From Alitibacter langaaensis DSM 22999 (lineage in GTDB: Bacteria; Pseudomonadota; Gammaproteobacteria; Enterobacterales; Pasteurellaceae): a DNA stretch of 37,995 nt. Position numbers and translations under genes: made by a program. Under the pieces are notes generated by a model, which was not told the origin of the DNA, made no database searches, and saw only the letters and a program-made list of their open reading frames with translations. Where the stretch lies: positions 1 to 37,995 of the forward strand of contig NZ_QENU01000017.1 in the NCBI RefSeq assembly GCF_003096995.1. The letters are read 5' to 3'. Shown here piece by piece: positions 16,051 through 25,472 of this stretch (the first letter of the stretch is position 1; the number at the start of each line of letters is the position of its first letter).

Positions 16051-19000
16051 TTAATTTCCTACTTTTAATTGTTCTGGACTAATTTTTAGTTCTTCTTGTG
16101 TTGTTGGATTTTTGATAAAAACATCTAATTGATTAAATGCAATTTCAATATTATTTTCGGCAAATAATTGATTAATTCGGCGATTTAAAAAATCCAAGGC
16201 TGGGTTGCGATCGCCCACTTTGCCTACATAAACACGCAATTCATGATCTAATGTACTCGCCCCAAAGGTTAAGAAATAGACGATTGGCGCAGGATCTTTC
16301 AATACACGATCACATTCATTTGCTGCTTGATAAAGCAATTTTTTCACTAAATCTAAATCTGAACCGTATGCCACGCCAACTTGCGCAATAACACGGGTTA
16401 CGGAATCGGATAATGCCCAGTTCACTAATCGTTCTGTCACGAAAGATTTATTCGGCACGATCACTTCTTTTCCGTCAAAATCCACTAGCGTTGTTGCCCG
16501 AATACGGATTTTTGACACCGTGCCGCTAAATTCGCCAAGGGTAATAATATCGCCGATACGCACTGGGCGTTCAAATAAGATAATAATGCCAGACACAAAG
16601 TTAGCAAAGATTTCTTGCATACCGAAACCCAGCCCCACAGAAAGCGCGGCGAATAGCCATTGCAATTTAGACCAAGACATTCCCAATGCCCCAAAGGCTA
16701 AAGATGCGCCAAGGGCGATAATGCAATAAGTGAGTAAGGTAGTAATGGTGTATGGTGTGCCTTGCGACAGCTTCACATTTGAGAACAATACCACTTCGAG
16801 CACACCTGCAATATTGCGCACCAATACATAGGTTACCATTAAAATGACAATCGCAATCAGCAAATTGAGTAAGGTTACCGATTCCATCACCGTACCTGCA
16901 GCGGTATCCACATGTTGTTGCCACAAGGTGACGCCGTCAAGATAACCTGCCACTGCCAATAAATCAGCCCATACATAATATAAAATACCAAATAGACCAA
17001 TCCAAAGCACAAAATCCACCATGCGTAGCACTTGTTCTTTCACATCGCTAATCGCCATAGAATCACTTTGTTGCTGTAATTCTTGGGTCATTTCATCCGC
17101 ACTTTGTTCTTCGCCGCTGGCTTTTGCCGACTCTATTTTGGCTAATAATTGCTCACGTTTTTCTCGTAAGCGTTTGGCTGCTAAACGGCGAGCCGAAACT
17201 TCAAATCCGCGATAAACTAAGGCACGAATGATTAACCAAGTCGTCACGGCAAAATAGGTAGAAACAAAATGTTCAATCAATATTAACGAGGTGTAATAAT
17301 AACCGCAGGCAATTAATATGATTAAAACAATCGGCACAAGTAATAATGTGAAGCGTAATAGACTCAATGCCAAGCTGCTTTTCTTCGCCACGCTTTCGTA
17401 TTTTTCAATGGCTTTGCGCATTTCTGGCGTGACCATAAAGATCATTAATAGCAATACGCTGACAGAAAGCAACTCGCCGACCATATCATAAGCCACGCCA
17501 GTTTCTAGCCCCGTGAAAATAGAAGTGTTCAGCAGCAGCCCCATAATCCAAGCGGATTTTTTCAGAATACGGCGGAAGTTTTCATTACTTTCTTTTGGCA
17601 TTTTAAAATGGCGATAGCCAATGCCGTTAGGGCGCAACATGGCTAGCATAAAAGCAAAATACCACCAATAACCCGCCATTTTTAATCCCCAGCTCCACTC
17701 GGGTTCTGGATTTTGAAAACAGACATAAGTCACACCGATAAACACCATCAAAAACATAAAGGTGCTTGGCAAACATAGGATTAATGTCCAGAAAATAGCT
17801 GCTGGCGTATGCCAATGGCTTTCTGTCTCCAAGGTGCGCATTTGGTTATTAATGGTCGTTAACCGTTGTTTAATATCTTCTTTGTGGTGAGAAATAAACC
17901 AAGTTAATAGCAGTAAAACAAAAATAAATAACCCAGCTTGCCCAATATTGTCTTGCCAATTTGAAAAATCAAACACGTTACCAATGGTTCGCAACTGCCA
18001 ACTTAAACGGCCAGGCAATTCTTTAAACCATTTTAGATTAATTTCATCATTGCTTTTCACCCAGAAACTTTGTTGCTGTAATTTGCTTTGTAAAGAATCA
18101 CTAATGGTTTGTACTTGTTGCTGATTTAACTCAATATTAATCGCCAAATTAAGCTGATTATTCATAGTTTTCAGAAAATCAGTCAACATTTTGCTGCGTT
18201 CTTGCAAGATCGTAGATAATTGCGAACGTTCTTTATCACTAAAAGTGATTTTGTCAGTTTTCTCCAAATTAGCGATATAATCATCAATATTCGTTAACTT
18301 ATATTTAAATTCAGTAATATCAAAAATTCGCACGCGAAGATCTGAAATCTGTTTAGATAAACCTTTCACCATTTCATCTTCAGGCAATGATTGTTTTTGC
18401 TTGTTGATAATGCGAGAAAGCACAAGTGTCCCTTGCAGAGAGCTGATCTGCTCTTCAATGGTGCGCTGTGTTTGTTGCAAGTTATCTAACACATTTTTAA
18501 TGCGCAAATTATCTTGCGACATGGAATTTAATTCCGTAGTTTGTTCCACCAAACCTTGGGAAATACGCGTATTCAATTCCAATTCGCGTTGAATGGTTGG
18601 GTTTGTCGAATTCGTATTTTGTTGGTTCTCCGTGGCTTGTTTAGCTAAATTCTGACTTTCTGCTAAATTTTTATTGTTAATAACGGTTTGTAATCCCGTT
18701 AATTCTTGTTGTAGCTGTTGTTGCGCTAAGTTTTTCTCGTCCACTTGGCTAGTATAAAGTGCCAACAATTCTTCATTGCCAGAAAGCGCTAATTGGTTGT
18801 AATCATTATTTGCCGCTAAATATTCTTGCTCCACTTCTAATTTTAATTTTAAAGAAGGCTCAATATTCACCGCTGCCAATGCAGTATTAATTTCTTGGTT
18901 ACGAGAAGCATTGGTGAGCAATGTATTCTGAACACGTTCAGATACGGTTTTTTGGCTGGATAATTCAGAACTCAGCGTGGTCAAACTTTCTTGTGTTTCT

Positions 19001-19380
19001 GCCAATGATTGCTGAACATTCGCCAATTCCGTTTTTAAGTCAGCAATCGATAATTTATTTAAATCAGCCTGTACTTGTTCTGCTGTTTTTGCATCGGCTT
19101 TTAAACGCTCAAGGTTGGCTTGGCTTGCTTTTAATTTTGCGGGCGCGCTGTCAATAATCTTGCGTAAATTCGCTGTTTCTGTTTTTTGCTTATCTAACTT
19201 ATCTAATAAAGCCAAAACATCTTCATAATTTTTCGCAATGGCTTTATTGGCATCCGTTTGTTCAGCCTTGTTAATTTGGTCTAATTGAGCTTGCACCGTT
19301 TTGGCGGAAGGGAGATCCGCAGCAAAAACAGCGCCAGAGAGGGCAAAAAGCAAACTAAATAACAAAAATATTGTGCGCAT
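16051..19380 (-). CDS. mscK: Large mechanosensitive channel of the MscK/MscM (KefA) type
   Basis: The protein has 1109 residues (E. coli MscK 1120, MscM 1107). A signal peptide occupies residues 1-20. A long periplasmic domain with coiled coil rich in Gln, Asn and Leu runs to about 470. A cluster of about eleven membrane segments begins near 480. The MscS-like pore and beta domain includes [18 protein letters not shown] near 917-934, then [11 protein letters not shown] and [15 protein letters not shown]. The C-terminal [15 protein letters not shown] and [12 protein letters not shown] complete the vestibule. Such channels open at membrane tension and protect against hypo-osmotic shock; MscK gating in E. 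coli also needs K+. The sequence does not decide between MscK and MscM. It lies 2 bases from menE and 1 from aroC. Confidence 0.9.
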   Translation of the reverse strand: MRTIFLLFSLLFALSGAVFAADLPSAKTVQAQLDQINKAEQTDANKAIAKNYEDVLALLDKLDKQKTETANLRKIIDSAPAKLKASQANLERLKADAKTAEQVQADLNKLSIADLKTELANVQQSLAETQESLTTLSSELSSQKTVSERVQNTLLTNASRNQEINTALAAVNIEPSLKLKLEVEQEYLAANNDYNQLALSGNEELLALYTSQVDEKNLAQQQLQQELTGLQTVINNKNLAESQNLAKQATENQQNTNSTNPTIQRELELNTRISQGLVEQTTELNSMSQDNLRIKNVLDNLQQTQRTIEEQISSLQGTLVLSRIINKQKQSLPEDEMVKGLSKQISDLRVRIFDITEFKYKLTNIDDYIANLEKTDKITFSDKERSQLSTILQERSKMLTDFLKTMNNQLNLAINIELNQQQVQTISDSLQSKLQQQSFWVKSNDEINLKWFKELPGRLSWQLRTIGNVFDFSNWQDNIGQAGLFIFVLLLLTWFISHHKEDIKQRLTTINNQMRTLETESHWHTPAAIFWTLILCLPSTFMFLMVFIGVTYVCFQNPEPEWSWGLKMAGYWWYFAFMLAMLRPNGIGYRHFKMPKESNENFRRILKKSAWIMGLLLNTSIFTGLETGVAYDMVGELLSVSVLLLMIFMVTPEMRKAIEKYESVAKKSSLALSLLRFTLLLVPIVLIILIACGYYYTSLILIEHFVSTYFAVTTWLIIRALVYRGFEVSARRLAAKRLREKREQLLAKIESAKASGEEQSADEMTQELQQQSDSMAISDVKEQVLRMVDFVLWIGLFGILYYVWADLLAVAGYLDGVTLWQQHVDTAAGTVMESVTLLNLLIAIVILMVTYVLVRNIAGVLEVVLFSNVKLSQGTPYTITTLLTYCIIALGASLAFGALGMSWSKLQWLFAALSVGLGFGMQEIFANFVSGIIILFERPVRIGDIITLGEFSGTVSKIRIRATTLVDFDGKEVIVPNKSFVTERLVNWALSDSVTRVIAQVGVAYGSDLDLVKKLLYQAANECDRVLKDPAPIVYFLTFGASTLDHELRVYVGKVGDRNPALDFLNRRINQLFAENNIEIAFNQLDVFIKNPTTQEELKISPEQLKVGN

Positions 19381-19382
19381 AA

Positions 19383-20762
19383 TTACTTTCCTAAATACTG
19401 TGTTAATTGTTGTTTTAATTCGTTTCGTGAAATTTTGATATTCCCTTGCGTATGAGTTGGCAAAGGGAAATACGCCACGGGTTGTTTAAATTTTTCCAAT
19501 TTATCCGCCAGCCAAATTTTCAAATTATTGACCGCACTTTCAAACTGCGATTGGTTAAATTGAATCATGGCGACTGGACGCTGCCCAAATTCTTTATCGG
19601 GCGTTGGCAACACAAAAACTTGTTTCACCCATTCATGTTGTGCCAACAGTTTTTCGATCTCTTCTGGTTGAATATTTTCGCCACCAGAAATAAACATATT
19701 ATCAGCACGCCCTAAAATATGCAGGTTTTCGCCGTCCCAATGCCCAAGATCTTTGGTGTGAAACCAACCATCTTGCTGAGTTAATGGAACTAATCGCTGT
19801 TGCAGCCAATAACCACTGGCAAGCCCTGCCCCGCGTAAACAAATTTCATTCTGCTCAATTTTAAATTCACGCCCCAACAAAGGTTGCCCAACGCCTGCTT
19901 TGCCATCGCATTGTTTAGCAAATACCGTTGATGCCATTTCTGTCATCCCATAACCTGCGTAAGCCGCGATGCCAAGTGCAGTCAATTTTTCGGTTAATTC
20001 CACAGCAATATGCGCACCACCGAGCAAAATTGCTTGCGTTTTGACCGCACTTTGCGGCGAATTTTCTATAAAATCAAGTAACCGTTGCGCCTGAGTTGGC
20101 ACCAAGGATAAATGGGTGGCTTGCAATGCATCAGCATAAAAATTTTCACTCGGCAAGCGCAATTCCGCACCCTGAGCCAACCAACGCCAAACAATGCCTT
20201 GCCCAGAAACATGATACAAAGGCAAGGACAATAACCATGAATGCTCTGCTTGAAAGTGCATAAGCTGGCATACACCTTGCGCATTAGCCAAGTGTGCGCT
20301 GATATGATGCACCACCGCTTTTGGCAAACCTGATGAGCCTGAGGTCAAAATTAATGTGCGTGCCGACTGCAAGGCTTGCACGGCGGATAAAGATTGAGAA
20401 GTTTTTCTTTCCTGTTCTTGGCAAGGATAAAATTGAACATTCTGATCCGCACATTCAATCAATAATTGCACTTGATTGGCTTGGCAAAGTGCGGTGATTT
20501 TTTCTGCCGAAAAAGCAGGATTAAGCCCTAAAACTGCCGCGCCACTTTGTAATACGGCGCAATAAAACGCGAAATAATGGAAATTATTTTTGCCCTTTAA
20601 GGCAACAATAGAGGATGAATCAATATGATATTGTTGCAACTGCTGTGCATAATCTGAGATGACTTGCGCTAATTCAGCCCAAGTAAAAACAGCGCCCTGC
20701 GAATAATCTCGCAAGGCGATGTGATTAGGTTTAGAGTACGCAAATTGCTGCCAAGGAAACAT
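19383..20762 (-). CDS. menE: o-Succinylbenzoate-CoA ligase MenE
   Basis: MenE activates o-succinylbenzoate with ATP and CoA in menaquinone synthesis. From the chosen start it has 459 residues in the ANL acyl-adenylating superfamily. Motifs visible are the phosphate loop LILTSGSSGLPKAVVHH near 138-154, YAGYGMTEMA, the hinge region GRADNMFISGGENIQPEEIE and a C-terminal catalytic Lys in the QGNIKISRNEL segment. I prefer the ATG at 20762 because the product then begins MFPWQQFAYSKPNHIAL, as expected for the family. An upstream in-frame ATG at 20798 would lie inside seqA. The chosen start is one base after the seqA stop with no Shine-Dalgarno, suggesting translational coupling. No other men gene is in the window. 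Confidence 0.92.
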   Translation of the reverse strand: MFPWQQFAYSKPNHIALRDYSQGAVFTWAELAQVISDYAQQLQQYHIDSSSIVALKGKNNFHYFAFYCAVLQSGAAVLGLNPAFSAEKITALCQANQVQLLIECADQNVQFYPCQEQERKTSQSLSAVQALQSARTLILTSGSSGLPKAVVHHISAHLANAQGVCQLMHFQAEHSWLLSLPLYHVSGQGIVWRWLAQGAELRLPSENFYADALQATHLSLVPTQAQRLLDFIENSPQSAVKTQAILLGGAHIAVELTEKLTALGIAAYAGYGMTEMASTVFAKQCDGKAGVGQPLLGREFKIEQNEICLRGAGLASGYWLQQRLVPLTQQDGWFHTKDLGHWDGENLHILGRADNMFISGGENIQPEEIEKLLAQHEWVKQVFVLPTPDKEFGQRPVAMIQFNQSQFESAVNNLKIWLADKLEKFKQPVAYFPLPTHTQGNIKISRNELKQQLTQYLGK

Positions 20763-20763
20763 A

Positions 20764-21420
20764 TTAATTCGTGACAAAATAAGCGCGCACTTCGTCAATT
20801 AAACTTTCAGGCAAATGCATTTCACGCATCACGCCGTCAAGCATAATCATTTTGCGATCGCTATTGTTATTCGTAATCACCCAATAAGGCGTATCTGGAA
20901 TTTGTTTTGGTCTAGTGTGATTCCCCGATGCCAATAATGTGGCTTCATCACGGGCAAAATACACACGCGTTCTACCCTGCACTTGCTCACGCTCAATGGC
21001 AACGGAAAAACTTTCTGGATTGGTGCGATAAAGTGCGGTCAAAATAGTCAAAAATCTGACCACAGCTTTTGTTTCTTCTTGGAAAGAAGGTGAAGCCAAA
21101 ACCTGTTGAACTTTTTCCGTTAATTTTTGGATCGCTTGTTCTGGTTGTTTTTTAGAGAGCGGTTTGTGTGGCTCAACAATATGATCAGATACATTCTCAG
21201 AAACGCTTTCAGTTTTGACCGCACTTTCTTTTGAAACAGGGGTTGCCTGCTGCGAATTTGATTCGGTTTCAGCTGCGGAAAAATCAAGCGCAGTAGTACT
21301 TACGCTTGAGGACGATAAATTTAATAAGCGACGTAAAATATCTGATGCACTTTCCCCAATAGATTGAGTTTGGCTTGCAATAAATTGATACAGCTCTTCA
21401 TCAACTTCAATAATTTTCAT
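20764..21420 (-). CDS. seqA: Negative modulator of replication initiation SeqA
   Basis: SeqA binds hemimethylated GATC sites, sequesters new origins from DnaA and organises DNA behind forks. The protein has 218 residues (E. coli 181). The N-terminal oligomerisation domain starts MKIIEVDEELYQFIASQTQ and includes SASDILRRLLN near 25-35. A long polar linker rich in Ser, Glu and Thr spans about 40-105 and explains the extra length. The C-terminal DNA-binding domain runs to residue 218 (ending LIDEVRAYFVTN) and includes the ASGNHTRPKQIPDTPYWV segment. It heads the run seqA-menE-mscK-aroC; in E. coli seqA is instead followed by pgm. Upstream it is divergent from ybfF. Confidence 0.94.
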   Translation of the reverse strand: MKIIEVDEELYQFIASQTQSIGESASDILRRLLNLSSSSVSTTALDFSAAETESNSQQATPVSKESAVKTESVSENVSDHIVEPHKPLSKKQPEQAIQKLTEKVQQVLASPSFQEETKAVVRFLTILTALYRTNPESFSVAIEREQVQGRTRVYFARDEATLLASGNHTRPKQIPDTPYWVITNNNSDRKMIMLDGVMREMHLPESLIDEVRAYFVTN

Positions 21421-21462
21421 TTGGTCACCGTTTTCCGCTTGATCTGCAAAAATATTTTCCGC

Positions 21463-21470
21463 ATTATACT
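21463..21470. promoter_or_regulatory. Overlapping divergent -10 boxes between seqA and ybfF
   Basis: TATACT on the plus strand (21465-21470) and TATAAT on the minus strand (21468-21463) share bases in the 91-bp gap between the two divergent genes. Neither has a good -35 hexamer at 17 bp. If both are used, the two promoters would compete for polymerase. Confidence 0.4.
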
Positions 21471-21511
21471 GATTCTTTTATGAATATGCTATTAAAAAAT
21501 ACAGTTAAACT

Positions 21512-22297
21512 ATGCTTCTCAATTATCAATTAACCCAATCAGAACAAGCCCAAAACCGCCCTACGCTGGTGTTTTTACATGGGCTATTTGGTGATCTCAA
21601 TAATCTTGGTATCATCGCCCGCGCTTTTAGTGAAAATTACGATATTTTACGCGTTGATTTACGCAACCATGGGCAAAGTTTTCATTCAGATGAAATGAAT
21701 TATAGCCTGATGGCGCAAGATATATTAACCCTATTAGAAAGCCTAGCGATTGATAATGCCATTCTCATTGGGCATTCAATGGGGGGTAAAACTACAATGG
21801 CAGCCGCAGCGTTACGCCCTGATCTGATCCGCAAATTAGTGGTGATCGATATTGCGCCAGTCAACTATAACGCCATGCGTAACAATAATGAACATGCCCA
21901 AGAGTTTGCTGCATTATATGCGGTGAAAAATGCAGATGCCAGCACAAGACAGCAAGCCAAACCGATTTTGGAAGATTACATTCAACAACCGGCAACGGTA
22001 CAATTTCTATTAAAAGCGTTTGATGCGGATAAGCCAGATAAAACTCGCTTTAATTTGACCGCACTTGAACGTAATTACCAAAAGATTATGGATTGGACAC
22101 CTGTTTTTTATGACAACCCTACATTATTTATTAAAGGCGGACTGTCAGACTACATTTTAGCCAGCTACACTGACCTCATCTTGGCACAATTTCCTAAGGC
22201 GACTTCGTTCACCATAAATGGCGCGCATCACTGGGTTCACGCGGAAAAACCTGAGTTCGTTGTGCGGGCAATTACAAGGTTTCTTCAATCAAATTAA
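21512..22297 (+). CDS. ybfF: Alpha/beta hydrolase, YbfF-like esterase
   Basis: The protein has 261 residues of alpha/beta-hydrolase fold. The oxyanion segment is VFLHGLFGDLNNLG (22-35), the nucleophile elbow GHSMGGKT is near 91-98, and the catalytic His lies in GAHHWVHAEKPE near 238-249. E. coli YbfF is a short-chain acyl and acyl-CoA esterase; the physiological substrate is uncertain. No Shine-Dalgarno precedes the ATG. ybfF-ybfE-fldA-fur in a row on the same strand also occurs in H. influenzae and resembles the E. coli ybfF/seqA/ybfE/fldA/fur neighbourhood. Confidence 0.92.
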   Translation: MLLNYQLTQSEQAQNRPTLVFLHGLFGDLNNLGIIARAFSENYDILRVDLRNHGQSFHSDEMNYSLMAQDILTLLESLAIDNAILIGHSMGGKTTMAAAALRPDLIRKLVVIDIAPVNYNAMRNNNEHAQEFAALYAVKNADASTRQQAKPILEDYIQQPATVQFLLKAFDADKPDKTRFNLTALERNYQKIMDWTPVFYDNPTLFIKGGLSDYILASYTDLILAQFPKATSFTINGAHHWVHAEKPEFVVRAITRFLQSN

Positions 22298-22331
22298 TCA
22301 AATTTTAATAGTTTAAATTGCTAGGGAAGTG

Positions 22332-22340
22332 TGCTATATT
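22332..22340 (+). promoter_or_regulatory. Candidate extended -10 promoter of ybfE-fldA-fur
   Basis: TGCTATATT contains an extended -10 (TGn) and TATATT at 22335-22340. The -35 region at 17 bp (TTTAAA, 22312-22317) is weak, which is common with an extended -10. Two Fur-like boxes follow directly. Confidence 0.5.
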
Positions 22341-22360
22341 TTCCGCGAACTTCTCATTTT

Positions 22361-22393
22361 GGAAAATCATTCTCATCTTGATAATGGTTTGCA
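22361..22393. promoter_or_regulatory. Two candidate Fur boxes upstream of ybfE-fldA-fur
   Basis: Against the 7-1-7 Fur consensus TGATAATnATTATCA, the site GGAAAATCATTCTCA (22361-22375) matches 11 of 14 fixed positions. TGATAATGGTTTGCA (22379-22393) also matches 11 of 14. They lie 20-55 bases after the candidate -10 box, where bound Fur would block transcription. This would make fur autoregulated and fldA iron-repressed. Confidence 0.55.
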
Positions 22394-22415
22394 ACAAAGC
22401 ATTCAGTGAATTAAA

Positions 22416-22697
22416 ATGGCAAAGCAAGATTCAGATTGTATTACCTTAGATCTTTTTGCTGATGAACGTCGCGTTGGGCGGCCAAGAACGAATCCACTGA
22501 GCCGAGACCAACAAATTCGCGTCAACAAACGTAATCAACTGCGCCGTGATCGTGCCTGTGGGTTAAAACGTATTGAGTTAAAATTACACGCAAATTTAGT
22601 TCAACAATTAGAAGATCGCGCGGCAGCAGAAAATATCAGTCGCGCAGAATTAATCGAAAGCATTTTACAAAATTATTTAAATATTCAAGGAAAATAA
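22416..22697 (+). CDS. ybfE: YbfE-like small protein (LexA-regulated in E. coli)
   Basis: The protein has 93 residues, highly basic (many Arg and Lys in VGRPRTNPLSRDQQIRVNKR, about 20-39). The C-terminal half resembles a ribbon-helix-helix domain: RIELKLHANLVQQLEDRAAA, then ISRAELIESILQNYL. E. coli YbfE (97 residues) is LexA-regulated and of unknown molecular function; the fold suggests DNA binding. I saw no LexA box (CTG-N10-CAG) upstream here, but two Fur-like boxes. It ends five bases before fldA, whose Shine-Dalgarno AAGGA is inside the ybfE 3' end, so the genes are co-transcribed. Confidence 0.88.
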   Translation: MAKQDSDCITLDLFADERRVGRPRTNPLSRDQQIRVNKRNQLRRDRACGLKRIELKLHANLVQQLEDRAAAENISRAELIESILQNYLNIQGK

Positions 22698-22701
22698 CAA
22701 A

Positions 22702-23226
22702 ATGGCTATTGTGGGTTTATTTTACGGCAGCGATACAGGCAATACTGAAAACATCGCAAAAATGATCCAAAAACAATTAGGAAATGAACTGGTTGATATT
22801 CGCGACATCGCAAAAAGCACAAAAGAAGATATCGAGAACTACGACTTTTTATTATTCGGCATCCCAACTTGGTACTACGGCGAAGCACAAGCGGACTGGG
22901 ACGATTTTTTCCCAACCCTTGAAAGCATTGATTTTACCGATAAATTAGTAGCTATTTTCGGTTGCGGCGATCAAGAAGACTACGCTGATTATTTTTGTGA
23001 TGCAATGGGTACTGTGCGCGATATTGTTGAGCCACATGGTGCAATTATTGTGGGTCATACCTCGACAGAAGGTTATACTTTTGAAGAATCAAAAGCCTTA
23101 GTGGATGACAATACATTCGTAGGCTTGTGTATCGATGAAGATCGTCAGCCTGAACTGACTTCAGCGCGTGTTGAGAACTGGGTAAAACAAATTTATGATG
23201 AAATGTGTTTGAGCGAACTTGCATAA
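22702..23226 (+). CDS. fldA: Flavodoxin FldA
   Basis: FldA is a cytosolic FMN electron carrier that replaces ferredoxin under iron limitation and serves radical enzymes and MetH or IspG-type systems. The protein has 174 residues (E. coli 176), a long-chain flavodoxin. The FMN phosphate loop is GSDTGNTENIAKM at 9-21. The isoalloxazine-stacking residues lie in PTWYYGEAQADWDDFF near 55-70 and FGCGDQEDYADYFCDAMG near 94-111. fur starts 10 bases after its stop codon. Upstream Fur boxes suggest iron repression. Confidence 0.97.
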   Translation: MAIVGLFYGSDTGNTENIAKMIQKQLGNELVDIRDIAKSTKEDIENYDFLLFGIPTWYYGEAQADWDDFFPTLESIDFTDKLVAIFGCGDQEDYADYFCDAMGTVRDIVEPHGAIIVGHTSTEGYTFEESKALVDDNTFVGLCIDEDRQPELTSARVENWVKQIYDEMCLSELA

Positions 23227-23236
23227 GGAGCCAAAA

Positions 23237-23665
23237 ATGTCTGAAGAAAACATCAAATTATTGAAAAAAGCGGGGTTAAAAATTACTGAACCACGTCTTA
23301 CTATTTTGGCATTAATGCAAGAACACAAAATCCAGCACTTTTCTGCTGAGGATCTCTACAAACTATTACTAGAAAAAGGCGAAGAAATTGGCTTAGCAAC
23401 GGTTTATCGTGTGTTAAACCAATTCGATGAAGCGAATATCTTAACGCGTCATAACTTTGAAGGTAACAAATCTGTTTTTGAATTGGCGCCCGCTGAGCAT
23501 CATGATCATATTATTTGTGTGGATTGTGGCAAGGTGTTTGAATTCAATGACAAAGTGATTGAAGAACGTCAAAAAGAAATCAGTAAAGAACATGGCATTC
23601 AATTAGAAACGCATAGCTTGTATTTATACGGCAAATGTTCTGATATTGATAAATGTGAAAAATAA
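23237..23665 (+). CDS. fur: Ferric uptake regulator Fur
   Basis: Fur is the Fe2+-dependent dimeric repressor of iron acquisition. From the ATG at 23237 it has 142 residues. AAGGAG lies six bases upstream of that codon, while an in-frame ATG at 23219 overlaps fldA and would add six residues. The winged-helix N-terminal domain contains GLKITEPRL and EIGLATVYRVLNQFDEANIL (recognition helix, near 48-67). The C-terminal domain carries the metal site EHHDHIICVDCGKVFEF near 86-102 and a second Cys pair (Cys132 and Cys137 in GKCSDIDKCEK). It is the last gene before a strong terminator. Confidence 0.97.
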   Translation: MSEENIKLLKKAGLKITEPRLTILALMQEHKIQHFSAEDLYKLLLEKGEEIGLATVYRVLNQFDEANILTRHNFEGNKSVFELAPAEHHDHIICVDCGKVFEFNDKVIEERQKEISKEHGIQLETHSLYLYGKCSDIDKCEK

Positions 23666-23686
23666 TCTCATCGAATCTCTCCTTGG

Positions 23687-23722
23687 GGGGCTAATCAGTT
23701 TTTTATGATAGCCCCTTTTTTT
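23687..23722 (+). terminator. Rho-independent terminator after fur
   Basis: GGGGCTA (23687-23693) pairs with TAGCCCC (23709-23715) and is followed by seven T. The loop is 15 bases and itself T-rich. Confidence 0.8.
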
Positions 23723-23758
23723 AACCAATTTTCCACTAACACAAAACATTAACAACGC

Positions 23759-24127
23759 ATGAAATATCTCTGGGCGATTACTGGTTTTATCTTCTTAAGT
23801 ATTGGCGTATTGGGCATTATTCTTCCAGGCATGCCTGGTACGCCATTTCTTCTTGTCGCATTGTATTGTTTCTCACGCAGTTCAGAACGCTTGCATCAGT
23901 GGTTTCTGCAAACAGAGATTTACCAAAATCATCTCAAAGACTTTCACCAAAAACGGGCATTAACCAAAAAAGCAAAATATTGGATCCTAACCATCGCCAC
24001 GCTCACTTTGGCAATTGGCTTTTATTTCACGCCCTCCGTTACAGGCAAGATCATTATTCTCACTGTACTTGCCGTGAAATACTGGTTCTTTTTCTTTTGG
24101 ATTAAAAATAGCGAAGATCTTAACTAG
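23759..24127 (+). CDS. ybaN: DUF454 family inner-membrane protein (YbaN-like)
   Basis: The protein has 122 residues with three or four hydrophobic segments (about 4-24, 27-42, 75-92 and 97-116). ITGFIFLSIGVLGIILPGMPGTPF at the N-terminus with its conserved LPGMPGTPF is the DUF454/YbaN signature. The function is unknown. It lies after the fur terminator and has no clear Shine-Dalgarno. It is convergent with sotB; the 157 bases between hold an uptake sequence (24249-24257) but no clear terminator. Confidence 0.85.
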   Translation: MKYLWAITGFIFLSIGVLGIILPGMPGTPFLLVALYCFSRSSERLHQWFLQTEIYQNHLKDFHQKRALTKKAKYWILTIATLTLAIGFYFTPSVTGKIIILTVLAVKYWFFFFWIKNSEDLN

Positions 24128-24284
24128 CCTTTGTTATCACTCATAATCCGCCAAGCAATATTTTCCTTCACTTTATATCGCCACGAATGTCAGCGCCCAA
24201 ATGGGAAATTGAACATTGAAGCGCAACAAAAGCAATAAAAGACAATAAAAGTGCGGTCAATTTTCTCAAAGTTTTTTTGATTCG

Positions 24285-25472
24285 TTAATGTTGATTTTTT
24301 AAGGTATGGCGATATTTCAGATGAACCGTAACAAAAATCGCCATCGCCAAAATACCAATCGCTGCGCCTACAAAACCGATATTAGCGAGTCCTAAATGTT
24401 GCATCACTTGATTGCCAATAAGCGCGCCACCGCCGATACCGATATTATAAATGCCAGAGAAAATCGCCGTTGCCACGTCTGTGGCATCTGGAGCAAGCTG
24501 TAACACGCGCATTTGTAAGCCCAATGTCATCGCAGAAATACCAATGCCCCACATAAAAATTAAGGCAAATATGGCAAGATTGTGATCGCTGATAAGGTAA
24601 AGACTGAACAACGAACAACTGATAATGCCCATTGCTGTCGTGATAAATTTAGCGGGGAAGAAACGATAAATACGTCCAAATAAGAAACTGGCAACAAAAC
24701 CCGCCAGCCCAAAGATCAATAAAATCGCCGTTGCCGTATTATCAGACATTAAACTAATTTTCGTCACAAAAGGTTCAATATAGCTATACGCGGTAAAATG
24801 AGCAGAAACCATCACCATAGTGACCACATACACACCGATTAATAATGGACGTTTGGCTAAAATCGGCAAGCTACTCAGTGAACCCGCATTTTTGCTTGGC
24901 AAGTAAGGCAATAATTTCGCCAAAATCAGCATTACCACAAAAGCGGCAATGGCAATGACGGCAAAGGTTGCTCGCCAACCTAGCCATTGCCCGATAATGC
25001 GACCTAGCGGCAATCCTAGCACCATTGCCATTGCTGATCCCATTGCGATCATACCTAAAGCTTGCGTTTGTTTACCTTTCGGGGCAACGCGCATCGCAAG
25101 CGAAGCAGTAATCGCCCAAAAGATTGCATGAGCAAAGGCGACACCCATACGAGAAATGAGTAACACCCAATAATTCCAAGCAAAAACCGATAACAAATGG
25201 CTTGCGACAAATAGCACAAATAATTTGAGCAATAAACTACGGCGTTCGAGCGGAGCGGTTGCCAGCATAAGGGGCAAAGACATCAGGGAAACAATCCAAG
25301 CATAGACTGTAATCATTAACCCCACTTGCGGCACTTCCATGGCAAAGCCTTTGGCAATATCGGACAATAATGCGACGGGGACAAACTCTGTGGTATTAAA
25401 AATAAAAGCAGCAAATGCCATTGCCACGACTCGAAAATAAGCAAGCCGTTCGACTTTCTTGTGATTGATCAT
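24285..25472 (-). CDS. sotB: Sugar efflux MFS transporter SotB
   Basis: The protein has 395 residues and 12 predicted membrane segments of the major facilitator superfamily. It resembles E. coli SotB (YdeA, 396 residues), which exports L-arabinose and IPTG-like sugars. Matching segments are AAFIFNTTEFVPVALLSDIA near 17-36, SRMGVAFAHAIFWAITASLA near 107-126 and DATDVATAIFSGIYNIGIGGG near 326-346. The natural substrate here is not known. The start codon overlaps the stop of the AsmA-like gene by one base (TAATG), so translation is probably coupled. Confidence 0.9.
   Translation of the reverse strand: MINHKKVERLAYFRVVAMAFAAFIFNTTEFVPVALLSDIAKGFAMEVPQVGLMITVYAWIVSLMSLPLMLATAPLERRSLLLKLFVLFVASHLLSVFAWNYWVLLISRMGVAFAHAIFWAITASLAMRVAPKGKQTQALGMIAMGSAMAMVLGLPLGRIIGQWLGWRATFAVIAIAAFVVMLILAKLLPYLPSKNAGSLSSLPILAKRPLLIGVYVVTMVMVSAHFTAYSYIEPFVTKISLMSDNTATAILLIFGLAGFVASFLFGRIYRFFPAKFITTAMGIISCSLFSLYLISDHNLAIFALIFMWGIGISAMTLGLQMRVLQLAPDATDVATAIFSGIYNIGIGGGALIGNQVMQHLGLANIGFVGAAIGILAMAIFVTVHLKYRHTLKNQH

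Noticed and set aside
22298-22415. LexA box upstream of ybfE
   Set aside because: E. coli ybfE is LexA-regulated, but no CTG-N10-CAG pattern is present in this gap; Fur-like sites are seen instead.
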